A DNA stretch of 36,018 nucleotides, from assembly GCA_026388115.1 (NCBI GenBank), contig JAPLKK010000124.1:1-36018 (forward strand), written 5' to 3'. Source of the stretch: Elusimicrobiota bacterium (GTDB lineage Bacteria; Elusimicrobiota; Elusimicrobia; UBA1565; JACRDR01). Positions 1 through 7,900 of the stretch are shown here, piece by piece; position 1 is the first letter of the stretch, and each line of letters opens with the position of its first letter. The notes beneath the pieces were generated by a model, which was not told where the DNA came from, searched no databases, and saw nothing but the letters and a program-made list of their open reading frames with translations. The translations under genes were made by a program, and so were the position numbers.

Positions 1-1713
1 CACCGCGCCCGCTTCATCTATGCCGGCGTCTCGATGGTGCTGGTCTCGGGCTTCAACGGCCTGTCGCTGTGGCTGCTGAAGCCGGTCGTGGACCAGGTGT
101 TCCTGAAGAAAGACGCGGCGATGTTCCATACGCTGCTCATCCTCATCCCGATCGTGTTCTTCGGCAAGACCGTCCTCAACTACATCCAGATCTACCTCAT
201 GAGCTGGATCGGCCAGAAGGTCACGCAGGAGCTGCGCGCGAGGCTCTTCCGGCATCTGCACGACCTCTCGATGGACTTCTTCTGGAAGAGCCGCTCGGGA
301 GAGGTCCTCGCGCGCGTCACCAGCGACCTCATCAACGTGCAGTCGGCACTGCAGTTCACTCCGCTGTACCTGGTGCGCGACACGCTGACCTCGATCGTCC
401 TGCTTTCGATGCTCTTCTTCATCCAGTGGAAGTTCGCTCTGCTGGCCTTCCTGACGCTGCCGGTGTGCGGCGCGGTGCTCGTCGTGACCGGCAACAAGAT
501 GCGCACGGCCAGCCAGAAAAGCCAGGAGATCCTGGGCGAGATGTACCACCGCTTCCAGGAATCGCTCCAAGGCATGCTCGTCGTGAAGGCGTTCAATTAT
601 GAGGCCGGCGCCATCGCGAAGTTCGGCGTCGAGAACGACGCCTTCTGGAGCCAGATGATGCGGTACCTGCGCGCGACCGCGCTGTCGGGGCCGCTGATGG
701 AATTCCTGGGCGCGCTGATCCTCACGCTCATCCTCTGGCTGGGCGGGCGCGAGATCCTCGGCGAGCGCATGTCGCCGGGCGAGTTCATGACCTTCCTGGG
801 CTGCTTCTTCGCGGCCTACAACCCGGTCAAGAACATCGCCCGATCCAACTCGGAGATCCAGCGCGGCCTGGCCTCGGCGAACCGCATCTTCGAGCTGCTC
901 GACGAGAAGTCCACGGTGCTGGAGCCCAAGAGCCCCGTGCGCTTCGCGCGCCCGCGCGAAGGGATCGTCTTCGAGGGCGTCTCTTTCCGCTATCCCGACC
1001 GCGACGCCTGGGCGCTCAAGAAGCTCAGCCTCCGCATCGCGCCCGGCGAGGTGCTGGCGGTGGCCGGCCCGAGCGGCTCCGGCAAGACGACGCTCGCGCA
1101 TCTGCTGCTCCGGCTCTTCGACCCGCAAGAGGGCCGCGTGCTCGTGGACGGCACCGACCTGCGCGAGTTCGCCACCGCCGACTTGCGCCGCCACATCGGC
1201 ATGGTCACGCAGGACACGATGCTCCTGCACGACAGCGTGGTGGGGAACGTCGCCCTCGGCGTGCCGGACGCCCCTCGAGAGAAGGTGCTCGCCGCCCTGC
1301 GCGCGGCCGACGCGGACGACTTCGTCTCGAGCCTGCCGCAAGCCTACGACACCATCCTCGGCGAGCGCGGGCTCAAGCTTTCGGGCGGCCAGCGCCAGCG
1401 CATCGCCATCGCGCGCGCGATCCTGAAGGACCCGCCCATCCTCGTGCTTGACGAGGCGACCTCGAACCTGGACACCGCCTCCGAGCGCAGCGTGCAGTCC
1501 GCGCTCGAGAAGCTCTACGAGGGCCGCACCGCCATCGTCATCGCCCATCGGCTCTCGACGCTCCAGGGCGCCGACCGCATCATGGTCCTGAGCCAAGGCG
1601 AGCTCGTCGAGTCCGGCACCCATCAGGACTTGCTGAAGACCGGCGGCATCTACGCCAGCCTGTATGCCCTGCAATCGCTGGAGCCCGCCCGCACCGCTCT
1701 CCCGGCGGACTGA
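1..1713 (+). CDS. ABC transporter, MsbA-like (permease fused to ATPase), 5' end missing
   Basis: The reading frame is open from base 1, so the N terminus lies outside the window; the first in-frame ATG is at 34. The first ~300 visible residues are a hydrophobic exporter-type membrane domain. The rest is an ABC ATPase: Walker A GPSGSGKTT near base 1065, signature LSGGQ near 1378, Walker B ILVLDEATS near 1438 and the switch histidine in IAHR near 1540. The fused permease-ATPase architecture and the Q-loop segment MVTQDTMLLHDSVVGN match the lipid A/multidrug exporter group, where a homodimer flips lipids across the inner membrane. Lipid A export is likely but cannot be told from other half-size exporters here. 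It converges on the next gene with only 12 bases between the stop codons. Confidence 0.93.
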   Translation, partial: HRARFIYAGVSMVLVSGFNGLSLWLLKPVVDQVFLKKDAAMFHTLLILIPIVFFGKTVLNYIQIYLMSWIGQKVTQELRARLFRHLHDLSMDFFWKSRSGEVLARVTSDLINVQSALQFTPLYLVRDTLTSIVLLSMLFFIQWKFALLAFLTLPVCGAVLVVTGNKMRTASQKSQEILGEMYHRFQESLQGMLVVKAFNYEAGAIAKFGVENDAFWSQMMRYLRATALSGPLMEFLGALILTLILWLGGREILGERMSPGEFMTFLGCFFAAYNPVKNIARSNSEIQRGLASANRIFELLDEKSTVLEPKSPVRFARPREGIVFEGVSFRYPDRDAWALKKLSLRIAPGEVLAVAGPSGSGKTTLAHLLLRLFDPQEGRVLVDGTDLREFATADLRRHIGMVTQDTMLLHDSVVGNVALGVPDAPREKVLAALRAADADDFVSSLPQAYDTILGERGLKLSGGQRQRIAIARAILKDPPILVLDEATSNLDTASERSVQSALEKLYEGRTAIVIAHRLSTLQGADRIMVLSQGELVESGTHQDLLKTGGIYASLYALQSLEPARTALPAD

Positions 1714-1725
1714 CGATAGGAACGG

Positions 1726-3609
1726 CTACGGCGTCAGGAAGGAGCCGAAATAGATCGCGCGGGTCTGGGGCTTCTCGCCGCTGCGGTCGGTGAGGGTGTC
1801 GCCGGACTCGATCTCGGCCAGCGGTTGGCCGAAGCGGCCCCGGAGGGTCTCCTCGATCACCTTGCCGGCCGACTGACGGCTCTCGAGCAGGCCGTCGCCG
1901 CCTGAATAGAGCATCACGTGGTTGATCAGCTTCGGGTCGCCGGACTTCGCCAGGAACACGAGGTCGCCGGGCTGGAGCTCGGCGCGCTTGACGGGCTTGG
2001 CTTTCAGGAACTGCTCGTGCGCGTCGCGCGGGATATCCACGCCCTCGGCGCGGTAGCTGATGCTGGAGAGCCCCGAGCAGTCCACGCCTCCCGGCGCGCG
2101 GCCGCCCCAGACGTACGGGTCGCCCAGGAATATCCGCGCGATGTCGAGGATGCGCTGGCGGTCCGGCGCAGAGCCCAGACGCCACAACGCTTCCGTGTCG
2201 GCTGCGGCGAGCCTCCCGTCAAGCAGGCGCACCTGGGCGCTCGGCCCCTCCCAGCGCGCGACGCTGAGGCGGACGCCGAGGGGCGCCGGGATCGGCACGC
2301 CCGAGGCGGGCCGTAGGTCGGCGCGCGCGGAGCGGACGACCGCGTCCGGCTCGGCGTGGAAGACGGGAGAGCGCAGCTCGCGCGCGAGCACCCAGCCGCG
2401 GTAATGGTGCCAGCGCTTGATCGGAAGCCAGGCGTCTTGCTCCAACGCGCCGTAGACGAGCTGGGTCGCCAGCTCCGGATCGTTGTTGGAGGGAGCCTTG
2501 GGCAGGCGCGGCTTGCGGCGCAGGTCCGCGGTCGGAACGCCGACCGCGAACTCTTGGGGGAACCGGGGCGCGAGCACGTAGGCGACGCCGCGCTTGTTCA
2601 CGGCCCACACCTTCTCGAACTCGGCGCGCTTGTACACGCGGCGCACCTTCTGCTTCGTCTTGCCCGCGGGATCGCGGACGATGACGTCGCCGTCCTTGGT
2701 GAAGCCGGCGACCACCAGCAGGTGGCCCTTGGTCTCCCTCATCGGCGAGCCGGCGAGCTCGCCCTCGGAAAAAGTGATGGACGCGACGACGGGGCGTCCG
2801 GCCGCGATCTCCTCCTCGAGCCCGCGAAGCCCGTCGAGCCGCGTCACCTGCCCGCGCAGTCCCTGCGTCGCCGCGAAGGCGATGTTGAGCGGCCAGTTGC
2901 CGTAGCGGGCGGATTCCGGGTCGCGCCGGTCGAGGACGGCCGCTGCCACCTTCGCCGTGGCGAGCCGCTTGCCCCAGAACTCGAGGAGCATGCTGAGCGA
3001 GGTGGGCGAGCAGATGTCGTGGCGGATATCCTCGTCCTCGGCGCCTTGCGAGCGCGGCGGAACGTCGAGCTCGCGCACCCAGGGGCCCGGCGCGAACGGC
3101 TGGGCGGCGGGCGTCTGGTCCCGGCTCGAGAGCGCCATGGCCACGCGACGGAGGCGCGGCGGCTTCCTGCCTCCCGCGAGCGTGACGCGATAGCGCAGGG
3201 CGTCCGCGGGCCGGGAAAGCTCGAGGGTGTCGACGTCCACCCTGCCGGACTCGTCGGCCGGTTCGTCCATGCTCCGTCCGCCTTTGCCGTCCCAGAGCGC
3301 GAGCGTGTGCCACTTCGACCAGTCCCCGCGCGAGCGGACCTGCACGCTTAGGACGATGGACGCCCCTTTCGGCAGCTCGGCGTTCCAAGAGCCTACCAGC
3401 TCGTCGAAGGGCTCGGTCTCCAGCGCCGGAGACTCCAGCGTGCCCGCGCCCTCGAAAAGCCCCTTCTCGAACGGCAAGGCGCGCAGGCCTTCGACCTTCG
3501 CCCCTTCGAGGTCCAGCGGCGCGTGCGCGCTCGAAACGAGAAAGCAAAAGCCAAGCGCGCTCGCGGCGCGCCTGGCTGTTTTTGCGGTGTCAGACGTTAA
3601 CTTTTGCAA
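1726..3609 (-). CDS. Secreted protein with C39-like and NlpC/P60 cysteine-peptidase domains
   Basis: About 627 residues if started at the TTG at 3609. An N-terminal signal-like stretch (residues 11-30, ending SAHA) predicts export. Residues ~180-345 look like a C39-type papain-fold domain: Cys200 in DICSPTS, His296 in KGHLLVV and Asp313 in VRDPAG. Residues ~352-415 resemble a bacterial SH3 wall-binding segment. Residues ~484-600 are NlpC/P60: Cys511 in GVDCSGL and His564 in INHVMLY. The NlpC/P60 part probably cuts peptidoglycan stem peptides in the periplasm; the role of the C39 part is unknown. The start is uncertain: no ATG or GTG lies in frame upstream of the signal, and the only candidate TTG sits inside a palindromic repeat with no good Shine-Dalgarno, so the repeat may have replaced the native 5' end. 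Confidence 0.85.
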   Translation of the reverse strand: MQKLTSDTAKTARRAASALGFCFLVSSAHAPLDLEGAKVEGLRALPFEKGLFEGAGTLESPALETEPFDELVGSWNAELPKGASIVLSVQVRSRGDWSKWHTLALWDGKGGRSMDEPADESGRVDVDTLELSRPADALRYRVTLAGGRKPPRLRRVAMALSSRDQTPAAQPFAPGPWVRELDVPPRSQGAEDEDIRHDICSPTSLSMLLEFWGKRLATAKVAAAVLDRRDPESARYGNWPLNIAFAATQGLRGQVTRLDGLRGLEEEIAAGRPVVASITFSEGELAGSPMRETKGHLLVVAGFTKDGDVIVRDPAGKTKQKVRRVYKRAEFEKVWAVNKRGVAYVLAPRFPQEFAVGVPTADLRRKPRLPKAPSNNDPELATQLVYGALEQDAWLPIKRWHHYRGWVLARELRSPVFHAEPDAVVRSARADLRPASGVPIPAPLGVRLSVARWEGPSAQVRLLDGRLAAADTEALWRLGSAPDRQRILDIARIFLGDPYVWGGRAPGGVDCSGLSSISYRAEGVDIPRDAHEQFLKAKPVKRAELQPGDLVFLAKSGDPKLINHVMLYSGGDGLLESRQSAGKVIEETLRGRFGQPLAEIESGDTLTDRSGEKPQTRAIYFGSFLTP

Positions 3610-3669
3610 CTTATTTGACGTGTGCGAACGCCCTGCAAATAAGTTTCAAAAGTTAACATCTGACACCGC
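3584..3669. repeat. Palindromic repeat with GGTGTCAGACGTTAA ends, copy 1
   Basis: Two 33-base arms (3584-3616 and 3637-3669) are inverted copies with two mismatches, around a 20-base centre. The outer GCGGTGTCAGACGTTAA is shared with the palindrome at 33426-33492, while the inner arm sequence differs. Its AT-rich arms stand out from the GC-rich surroundings. It lies between the ferredoxin stop and the peptidase gene and overlaps the only possible start codon of the latter. The shape fits a REP-like or miniature inverted-repeat element; no transposase is present here. Confidence 0.85.
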
Positions 3670-3673
3670 GCGT

Positions 3674-3988
3674 CTATTTTACGAGCGTGTTGCCCGGCTT
3701 CTTGGGCGGATCGTTCGCCGGCCGCGTGGCGACCTTCGGGTTGTTCTTGAAGGTCGGGGCCAGCTCCTTGTTGATGGCCGCCCATTCGGGGCTCTCGTCG
3801 ACTGAGCCGACGATGGCGCCGATGGGGCATTCCGGGAGGCAGACGCCGCAATCGATGCACACGTCCGGGTCGATGATCATGAAGGGCTCGCCCTTATAGG
3901 GGCCGGGATGGATGCATTCGACAGGGCATACGTCCACGCAAGCGGCGTAGACTTCGCCCAGACACTTCTCGTTGATCACGTGGGACAT
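3674..3988 (-). CDS. 7Fe-type ferredoxin ([3Fe-4S][4Fe-4S])
   Basis: 104 residues; small cytoplasmic electron carrier. The cysteine pattern is C9-x7-C17-x3-C21-P followed by C44-x2-C47-x2-C50-x3-C54-P. This matches the Azotobacter FdI type: C9, C17 and C54 would hold a 3Fe-4S cluster, C21, C44, C47 and C50 a 4Fe-4S cluster, with C25 as the extra cysteine. The ~35-residue tail after the clusters is polar and Lys/Pro-rich. The ATG is preceded by AAGGAG at good spacing. It follows the small gene at 4033-4374 by 43 bases and may be cotranscribed with it. Its redox partner is not evident in this window. Confidence 0.93.
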   Translation of the reverse strand: MSHVINEKCLGEVYAACVDVCPVECIHPGPYKGEPFMIIDPDVCIDCGVCLPECPIGAIVGSVDESPEWAAINKELAPTFKNNPKVATRPANDPPKKPGNTLVK

Positions 3989-4032
3989 GGTCGCTCCTTA
4001 GGTTGTCTCCGGCAAATTTGCTAGACTCGGCC

Positions 4033-4374
4033 TCAATTGTTCTGCACTTCCTGGGGAGTCAGCCCGAAGGAGAGCTTGCTCTCGGTCGGGACCTCCAGAG
4101 GACCCGCGAAGATCACGGACTGCCGGTTGACTCCCAGGCTGCGCTTGTGAAACTTCACCGCGTTGGTGCGCAAGTCGAACACGGTCACCTTGGTCAGGTG
4201 GAGGATCCCGCTGCCGTCGCGGTCGGCGTGCTTGATGACGTCCGCGATGCGGCGGGAGCGAGACGTCAGCGGGACGCGGACGATGCCTTCGATCCGGTCG
4301 GACGCCGTGCGCAGTTCAATCCAGACCTCGCGCGTGCTGCGAGGCTTGGGTGCGTCGGAAGAGTTGCCGGCCAA
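4033..4374 (-). CDS. Small conserved-looking protein of unknown function
   Basis: About 113 residues, without signal peptide or membrane segment. It reads as a mixed alpha/beta protein with RIEGIVRVP, then SRRIADVI and a GILHLTKVTVFDL strand region. This is reminiscent of small proteins annotated DUF6812, but I cannot confirm membership. Two in-frame TTG codons (4380 and 4374) are candidate starts. GGAGG lies 6 bases before the second and only 1 before the first, so 4374 is preferred. It is divergent from the porin gene and upstream of the ferredoxin. Function not recognised. Confidence 0.7.
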   Translation of the reverse strand: MAGNSSDAPKPRSTREVWIELRTASDRIEGIVRVPLTSRSRRIADVIKHADRDGSGILHLTKVTVFDLRTNAVKFHKRSLGVNRQSVIFAGPLEVPTESKLSFGLTPQEVQNN

Positions 4375-4398
4375 ATCCAACCTCCGTGCTCCGATTGA

Positions 4399-4427
4399 AT
4401 TCTAAACATTTCCTTCCACGGATGCAA
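4399..4427 (-). promoter_or_regulatory. Possible sigma70-type promoter for the minus-strand small gene
   Basis: On the minus strand, TAGAAT (4399-4404) is a good -10 hexamer, and TTGCAT (4422-4427) sits 17 bases upstream as a weak -35. The divergent intergenic space is only 47 bases, so the -35 would overlap the porin start codon. Confidence 0.3.
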
Positions 4428-5861
4428 ACGGCCGCGTTTCTGCTTGCGTTGTCGGTTGCGGCGCCGGCGCGGGCCGAGGAGCCGCCGGCGGCGTCGACGG
4501 CCGCGGCGGCCGCGGTGGATCCTGGACCCGCGGTCAAGCCCGGCCCGGAAGCCGGCCAGCCGGCATCCTTGCTGAGGCCCTGGCAGGGCTTCCCGTGGCG
4601 GATGGCGGGAAGCATGTCGGTCAACTGGCGCAACGTCGGTCCGCGGCGGCCGCAGTACGAGACGCAGATCCAGAACCAGCTCTATCTGGCGGACATGTAC
4701 TTCGCCTTTCTCGGGCCGGCCCTGGACGGCGTGCCCTTCCGCATGGAGTTCCAGATGCCGACGGGCGGCCAGGGGAGCATCAGCCTCTACCAGCTCTATT
4801 TCGAGTACAAGCGGCTCGAGAATTGGGACATCCATGTAGGCAAGTTCCTCGTGCCGTTCGGCCGCTACAACGAGCTGTACCGCCCGGACATGTTCCTGAC
4901 GGTGACGCGTCCGCTCCTTTATGCCTCGCCCGACAGCCTCGACCTGGTCGTGCGCATCGACTCGCCGCGGCCGCCGTTCAGCTCCGGCTACTCCGACATC
5001 GGCGCCCGCACGAGCTACTATCCGCCGCGGGACCGGTGGTGGGCGCCGAGCGAGATGACGGTGTTCGTCGTCAACGGGTTCAGCGAGTCGTCGAACCGCT
5101 CGCGCGCCTTCCCGAGCCCGTCGAACCTCGGCATCCCGGCGCCGCCGGCCAACGGCGTTTCGATGGATTTCGGCCACGAGAACAACAACCTCGCCGACAA
5201 CAACAACAACAAGGCGTTCGGCGGCCGGTTGGTGTACTCGATGGGCACGCTAGACCTGCCCTGGCCGATCCCCGAGGGCAAACGCGACCTCACCGGGGTG
5301 AGCGTCGGCTTCTCCGCGATGAACGGCTGGTACGACCTTGAGGCGAACGAGAACTACCACATGATCGGCGTGGACCTCTCCTTCGAGTACCAGGGCGCGA
5401 ACGTCTCGGCCGAGTATGTGTACAGCCCCCAGCAGCTCAAGTCGCCGCTCTTGCCCATCTCGTTGAGCACGGCGACCGCCACGCCTCTGGTGGGCGATCT
5501 GGAGACCTTCCAGGGCTATTTCCTCCAAGCGTCTTATCCGATCGCCCGGCATCCGCGCATCGGCAAGCGCGTGACCGGCGTGGTCGTCTGGAATCAGCTG
5601 TTCCGTCGCGGCCCGCAGCTGACCCACCTCGACAACACGACGATCAACGGGACCTTCTTCACGTCGGCCGCGGCCGCGTCGGCGGGCGCGCCGCGCTTGA
5701 GCACGCGCATGGACAAGCTCACCTTCGGCGTCGACTACCAGTTCAGCGATCACTTCTCGGTCAAGGGCGAGTATTCCTACTGGTTCATGGGGCGCGCGAC
5801 GACGGACGTCGGCGGCATCGACATCTATCAGGGCGCGCTGTCGGTCGTCGCGAGCTTCTAG
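4422..5861 (+). CDS. Outer-membrane porin-like beta-barrel protein
   Basis: 479 residues from the ATG at 4422. A Sec signal peptide (MQTAAFLLALSVAAPARA) is followed by an Ala/Pro-rich linker to about residue 50, then a long run of alternating amphipathic strands rich in Tyr, Trp and Phe. The segment VGKFLVPFGRYNELYRPD resembles the GK-x-PFG stretch common in porins of the OprP/DcaP kind, and the chain ends in Phe, the usual C-terminal signal for BAM-dependent barrel insertion. Substrate is unknown. The open frame extends upstream to 4350, but only this start gives a signal peptide. Its stop overlaps the GTG of the hydrolase gene, so the two are probably translationally coupled. Confidence 0.85.
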   Translation: MQTAAFLLALSVAAPARAEEPPAASTAAAAAVDPGPAVKPGPEAGQPASLLRPWQGFPWRMAGSMSVNWRNVGPRRPQYETQIQNQLYLADMYFAFLGPALDGVPFRMEFQMPTGGQGSISLYQLYFEYKRLENWDIHVGKFLVPFGRYNELYRPDMFLTVTRPLLYASPDSLDLVVRIDSPRPPFSSGYSDIGARTSYYPPRDRWWAPSEMTVFVVNGFSESSNRSRAFPSPSNLGIPAPPANGVSMDFGHENNNLADNNNNKAFGGRLVYSMGTLDLPWPIPEGKRDLTGVSVGFSAMNGWYDLEANENYHMIGVDLSFEYQGANVSAEYVYSPQQLKSPLLPISLSTATATPLVGDLETFQGYFLQASYPIARHPRIGKRVTGVVVWNQLFRRGPQLTHLDNTTINGTFFTSAAAASAGAPRLSTRMDKLTFGVDYQFSDHFSVKGEYSYWFMGRATTDVGGIDIYQGALSVVASF

Positions 5862-6766
5862 TGCCGCTTGCGCGCCTGCTGCTCGCCTTCTGTCTCGCCG
5901 CGCCGGTCCCCGACGTGCGCCGCGCTCCGCCCCAGGGCTTCACCGCCGTCTTGCGTCCCCTCGGCCGCGCTTGGCGCTATGACATGTACGAGCTGCGCTA
6001 TCCCTCGCCCGTGCGGACGCTGTTTCCGGCGAACGGCACGGTGTGGGGCACGCTGTATCTTCCGCGGCGGCCCCAGCGTGGAGCCGTCCTGCTCCTGCCG
6101 GTCCTGGCGGCGCCGAACCGCTGGATCGAGGAGCGCTTCGCGCTCTCGCTGGTGACTGAGGGCTACGCGGTCCTCGAGCTCGACCTGCCCTACCAGTTCA
6201 AGCGCGCCCCTGATCCCTCTTTGAGCGGGCAAGTGTTCCTCGCGCGCAGGCCCCAGGTCCTGGCGCGCAACTTCGCGCAGGCGGTGCTCGACGCGAGGCG
6301 CGCGGTCGGCTGGCTGAGGGGCTCGGGCCTGGTGGACCCGCGCCGCATCGCGCTCGTGGGCGTCAGCCTCGGCGCTTTGGCCGGCGCGACGACGCTGTCG
6401 GTCGACGACCGCCTCGCCGCGGGAGTCCTGCTGCTCGGCGGGGCGGATTTCCCGAGCCTGATCGCCGACGGAGAGATGACGAAGCCCTTCCTGCTGCGGA
6501 CGGGCCTCGACGCTTCGCAGCTGCGCCGCGCCTTCCGCGGCCTCGATCCATTGGACTATCGGGAGGCGAATCGCGGCAAGCGCGTGCTCCTGGTCAACGT
6601 CCGCCACGACCTCGTCATCCCGCTGGCCAACGCGCTCAAGCTCCATGAGGCTTTTCCGGACAGCCGGCAGAGGCTCCTGCCGCTCGGCCATTACACGGCG
6701 ATGCTGCATCTGCTCTGGATGCCGGCGTACGTCTCGTGGAGCCTGGGCGCCTTGTTGCCGGATTGA
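5861..6766 (+). CDS. Alpha/beta hydrolase, probably exported
   Basis: 301 residues starting at a GTG that overlaps the porin stop by one base. A short hydrophobic N terminus (ARLLLAFCLAAPVP) suggests export or membrane anchoring. The core has the alpha/beta hydrolase triad: nucleophile Ser169 in the elbow GVSLG, an Asp in VRHDLVIP and a His in PLGHYTA. A family with this elbow usually hydrolyses esters or peptides; the substrate cannot be read from the sequence. Coupling to the porin suggests that the pair handles the same compound, which is inference. Confidence 0.8.
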   Translation: MPLARLLLAFCLAAPVPDVRRAPPQGFTAVLRPLGRAWRYDMYELRYPSPVRTLFPANGTVWGTLYLPRRPQRGAVLLLPVLAAPNRWIEERFALSLVTEGYAVLELDLPYQFKRAPDPSLSGQVFLARRPQVLARNFAQAVLDARRAVGWLRGSGLVDPRRIALVGVSLGALAGATTLSVDDRLAAGVLLLGGADFPSLIADGEMTKPFLLRTGLDASQLRRAFRGLDPLDYREANRGKRVLLVNVRHDLVIPLANALKLHEAFPDSRQRLLPLGHYTAMLHLLWMPAYVSWSLGALLPD

Positions 6767-6777
6767 TGCCGCAAACC

Positions 6778-6806
6778 TTGACAATATGCGCGGCGGAGCC
6801 TACACT
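6778..6806 (+). promoter_or_regulatory. Sigma70-type promoter of the 47-residue peptide gene
   Basis: A perfect -35 TTGACA (6778-6783), a 17-base spacer and TACACT (6801-6806) as -10, starting 12 bases after the hydrolase stop. Transcription would start near 6813, leaving a leader of about 17 bases that contains GGGAGG before the ATG at 6830. Confidence 0.75.
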
Positions 6807-6829
6807 TTCTCCAGCCGCGGGAGGCCCTG

Positions 6830-6973
6830 ATGCGCCGACAGCATATCCGGTTGATTATCCATGTCGTGGCTTTTCTTGGGTTCGTGTTCCTAATCGGGGG
6901 AACCATGGGAGGGAGCTGCGGCCAGCAGCAGGGTGGAGGCAACAACAGCAGCCAGAGCTCGAGCGGCTGCTGA
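6830..6973 (+). CDS. Small membrane peptide, 47 residues
   Basis: The ATG at 6830 has GGGAGG 5 bases upstream. The peptide begins with basic residues (MRRQH), then one hydrophobic helix (about residues 8-23), then a tail rich in Gly, Gln, Asn and Ser with two cysteines (C30 and the C-terminal C47). It could be anchored in the inner membrane with the tail outside. No lipobox is clear: the context before C30 is MGGS, at a position late for a signal peptide. It has its own consensus promoter and a strong terminator, so it is a monocistronic unit of about 230 bases. Function unknown; not recognised as a toxin or a known small-protein family. Confidence 0.7.
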   Translation: MRRQHIRLIIHVVAFLGFVFLIGGTMGGSCGQQQGGGNNSSQSSSGC

Positions 6974-6998
6974 ACTGACCGGTCGTTCCTTCCGCGTC

Positions 6999-7040
6999 GC
7001 GGGCTACGAGGGCGGAACCCTCGTGGCCCGCGCTATTTTT
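6999..7040 (+). terminator. Intrinsic terminator after the small peptide gene
   Basis: A 14-base-pair stem (6999-7012 with 7018-7031, one G-T wobble) around the loop CGGAA, followed by a run of six T at 7036-7041. The poly-T run lies only on the plus strand, so it serves the peptide gene. It overlaps the 3' end of the converging gene. Confidence 0.85.
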
Positions 7041-7848
7041 TGCTGGTCTCGAAGGGGGACGCTTGGTTCTGGCCGGTCCCCTGGAGCGCCGGGTTGGACT
7101 GCATGATCTCGTTCATCACGGCCTGCTGGTCCACGTGCCCGCCGGTGAAGCCGGCGAGGATGCTCGGCGGCAGGCCGGCCGCGGCGGCGAACCTCTTGAC
7201 CAGCGCGACGGCGTTCGAGTCCTTTTCGAGATAATCGACGCCCGCTTTGACGAGGTCCTTCGGCGCCCCCGCGATGGCGTCTCTCAGGAATGCCTGCAGC
7301 TCGGTGTGTCCGGAGTACTTCGAGATCATCGCCCCGAGATTCTTCGAGCCCGCGATCTGAAAGGCGAAGCGAACGGGATCGTGATACTTCCAGTAGTCCT
7401 TGGTCGCTTGGTGCAGGTCTGGATAGGTTATCCATTCCTTTCCCCACTGCTGGAAGACGGGATATTTCGCGATGTACTTGTTCGTGAGGTCGGCGAAGAA
7501 CCTTTCGTGCGGCCGCACGACGTCAGCGAGGGTTTGCTGGGCCCGGACCCGCGGGTTGCCGGACGCCGGCGCGCCCAGCGCCGGCCCGCCCTTGATCGGC
7601 GTGAGATTCGAGGGCCGGGCCGCCGGCGCGATCCCGAATGCCGCGCCGCCCGGGCCGGCGGCGGGCGATGGATCGGGCGTGGGCGCCTCGGCCATGTCGA
7701 GCCCCTGGCTGGGCAGCTCCTCGGAGCGGTGCTCGTAGTAGATGAAGAACGCGATCGCCGCCCCGCATAGCAGGACCGTCATCACCAGCCCGATCACGGC
7801 GCTGGAGCGTTCGGGCGGTTCGGGGGATTCCTGCTCTTCGTCGGCCAT
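7033..7848 (-). CDS. Single-pass membrane protein of unknown function
   Basis: 271 residues from the ATG at 7848. An acidic, Pro-rich cytoplasmic start (MADEEQESPEPPE) is followed by one membrane helix at about residues 16-36, then a Pro/Gly/Ala-rich linker to about residue 100 and a mostly helical C-terminal domain. That domain contains aromatic motifs such as KYPVFQQWGKEW and DYWKYHDPVRF. The topology suggests that the C-terminal domain is periplasmic. No family recognised. The open frame continues upstream to 8022, but the consensus promoter ending 6 bases before this ATG argues for 7848 as the start and for a leaderless message. Confidence 0.75.
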   Translation of the reverse strand: MADEEQESPEPPERSSAVIGLVMTVLLCGAAIAFFIYYEHRSEELPSQGLDMAEAPTPDPSPAAGPGGAAFGIAPAARPSNLTPIKGGPALGAPASGNPRVRAQQTLADVVRPHERFFADLTNKYIAKYPVFQQWGKEWITYPDLHQATKDYWKYHDPVRFAFQIAGSKNLGAMISKYSGHTELQAFLRDAIAGAPKDLVKAGVDYLEKDSNAVALVKRFAAAAGLPPSILAGFTGGHVDQQAVMNEIMQSNPALQGTGQNQASPFETSKK

Positions 7849-7854
7849 CGCCCC

Positions 7855-7883
7855 ATTATGGGATGACAAGCCGCCTGTGTCAA
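7855..7883 (-). promoter_or_regulatory. Consensus promoter placing the transcription start at the ATG (leaderless)
   Basis: On the minus strand, TTGACA (7878-7883), a 17-base spacer and CATAAT (7855-7860). Only 6 bases separate the -10 from the ATG at 7848, so the expected start point is the A of the ATG. Confidence 0.75.
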
Positions 7884-7900
7884 CACCTGCGCCCTGCTTC

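Noticed and set aside
1709-1737. CTGACG...CGTCAG inverted repeat between the first two convergent genes
   Set aside because: Six-base stem with a 16-base loop and no T-run; too weak to call a terminator.
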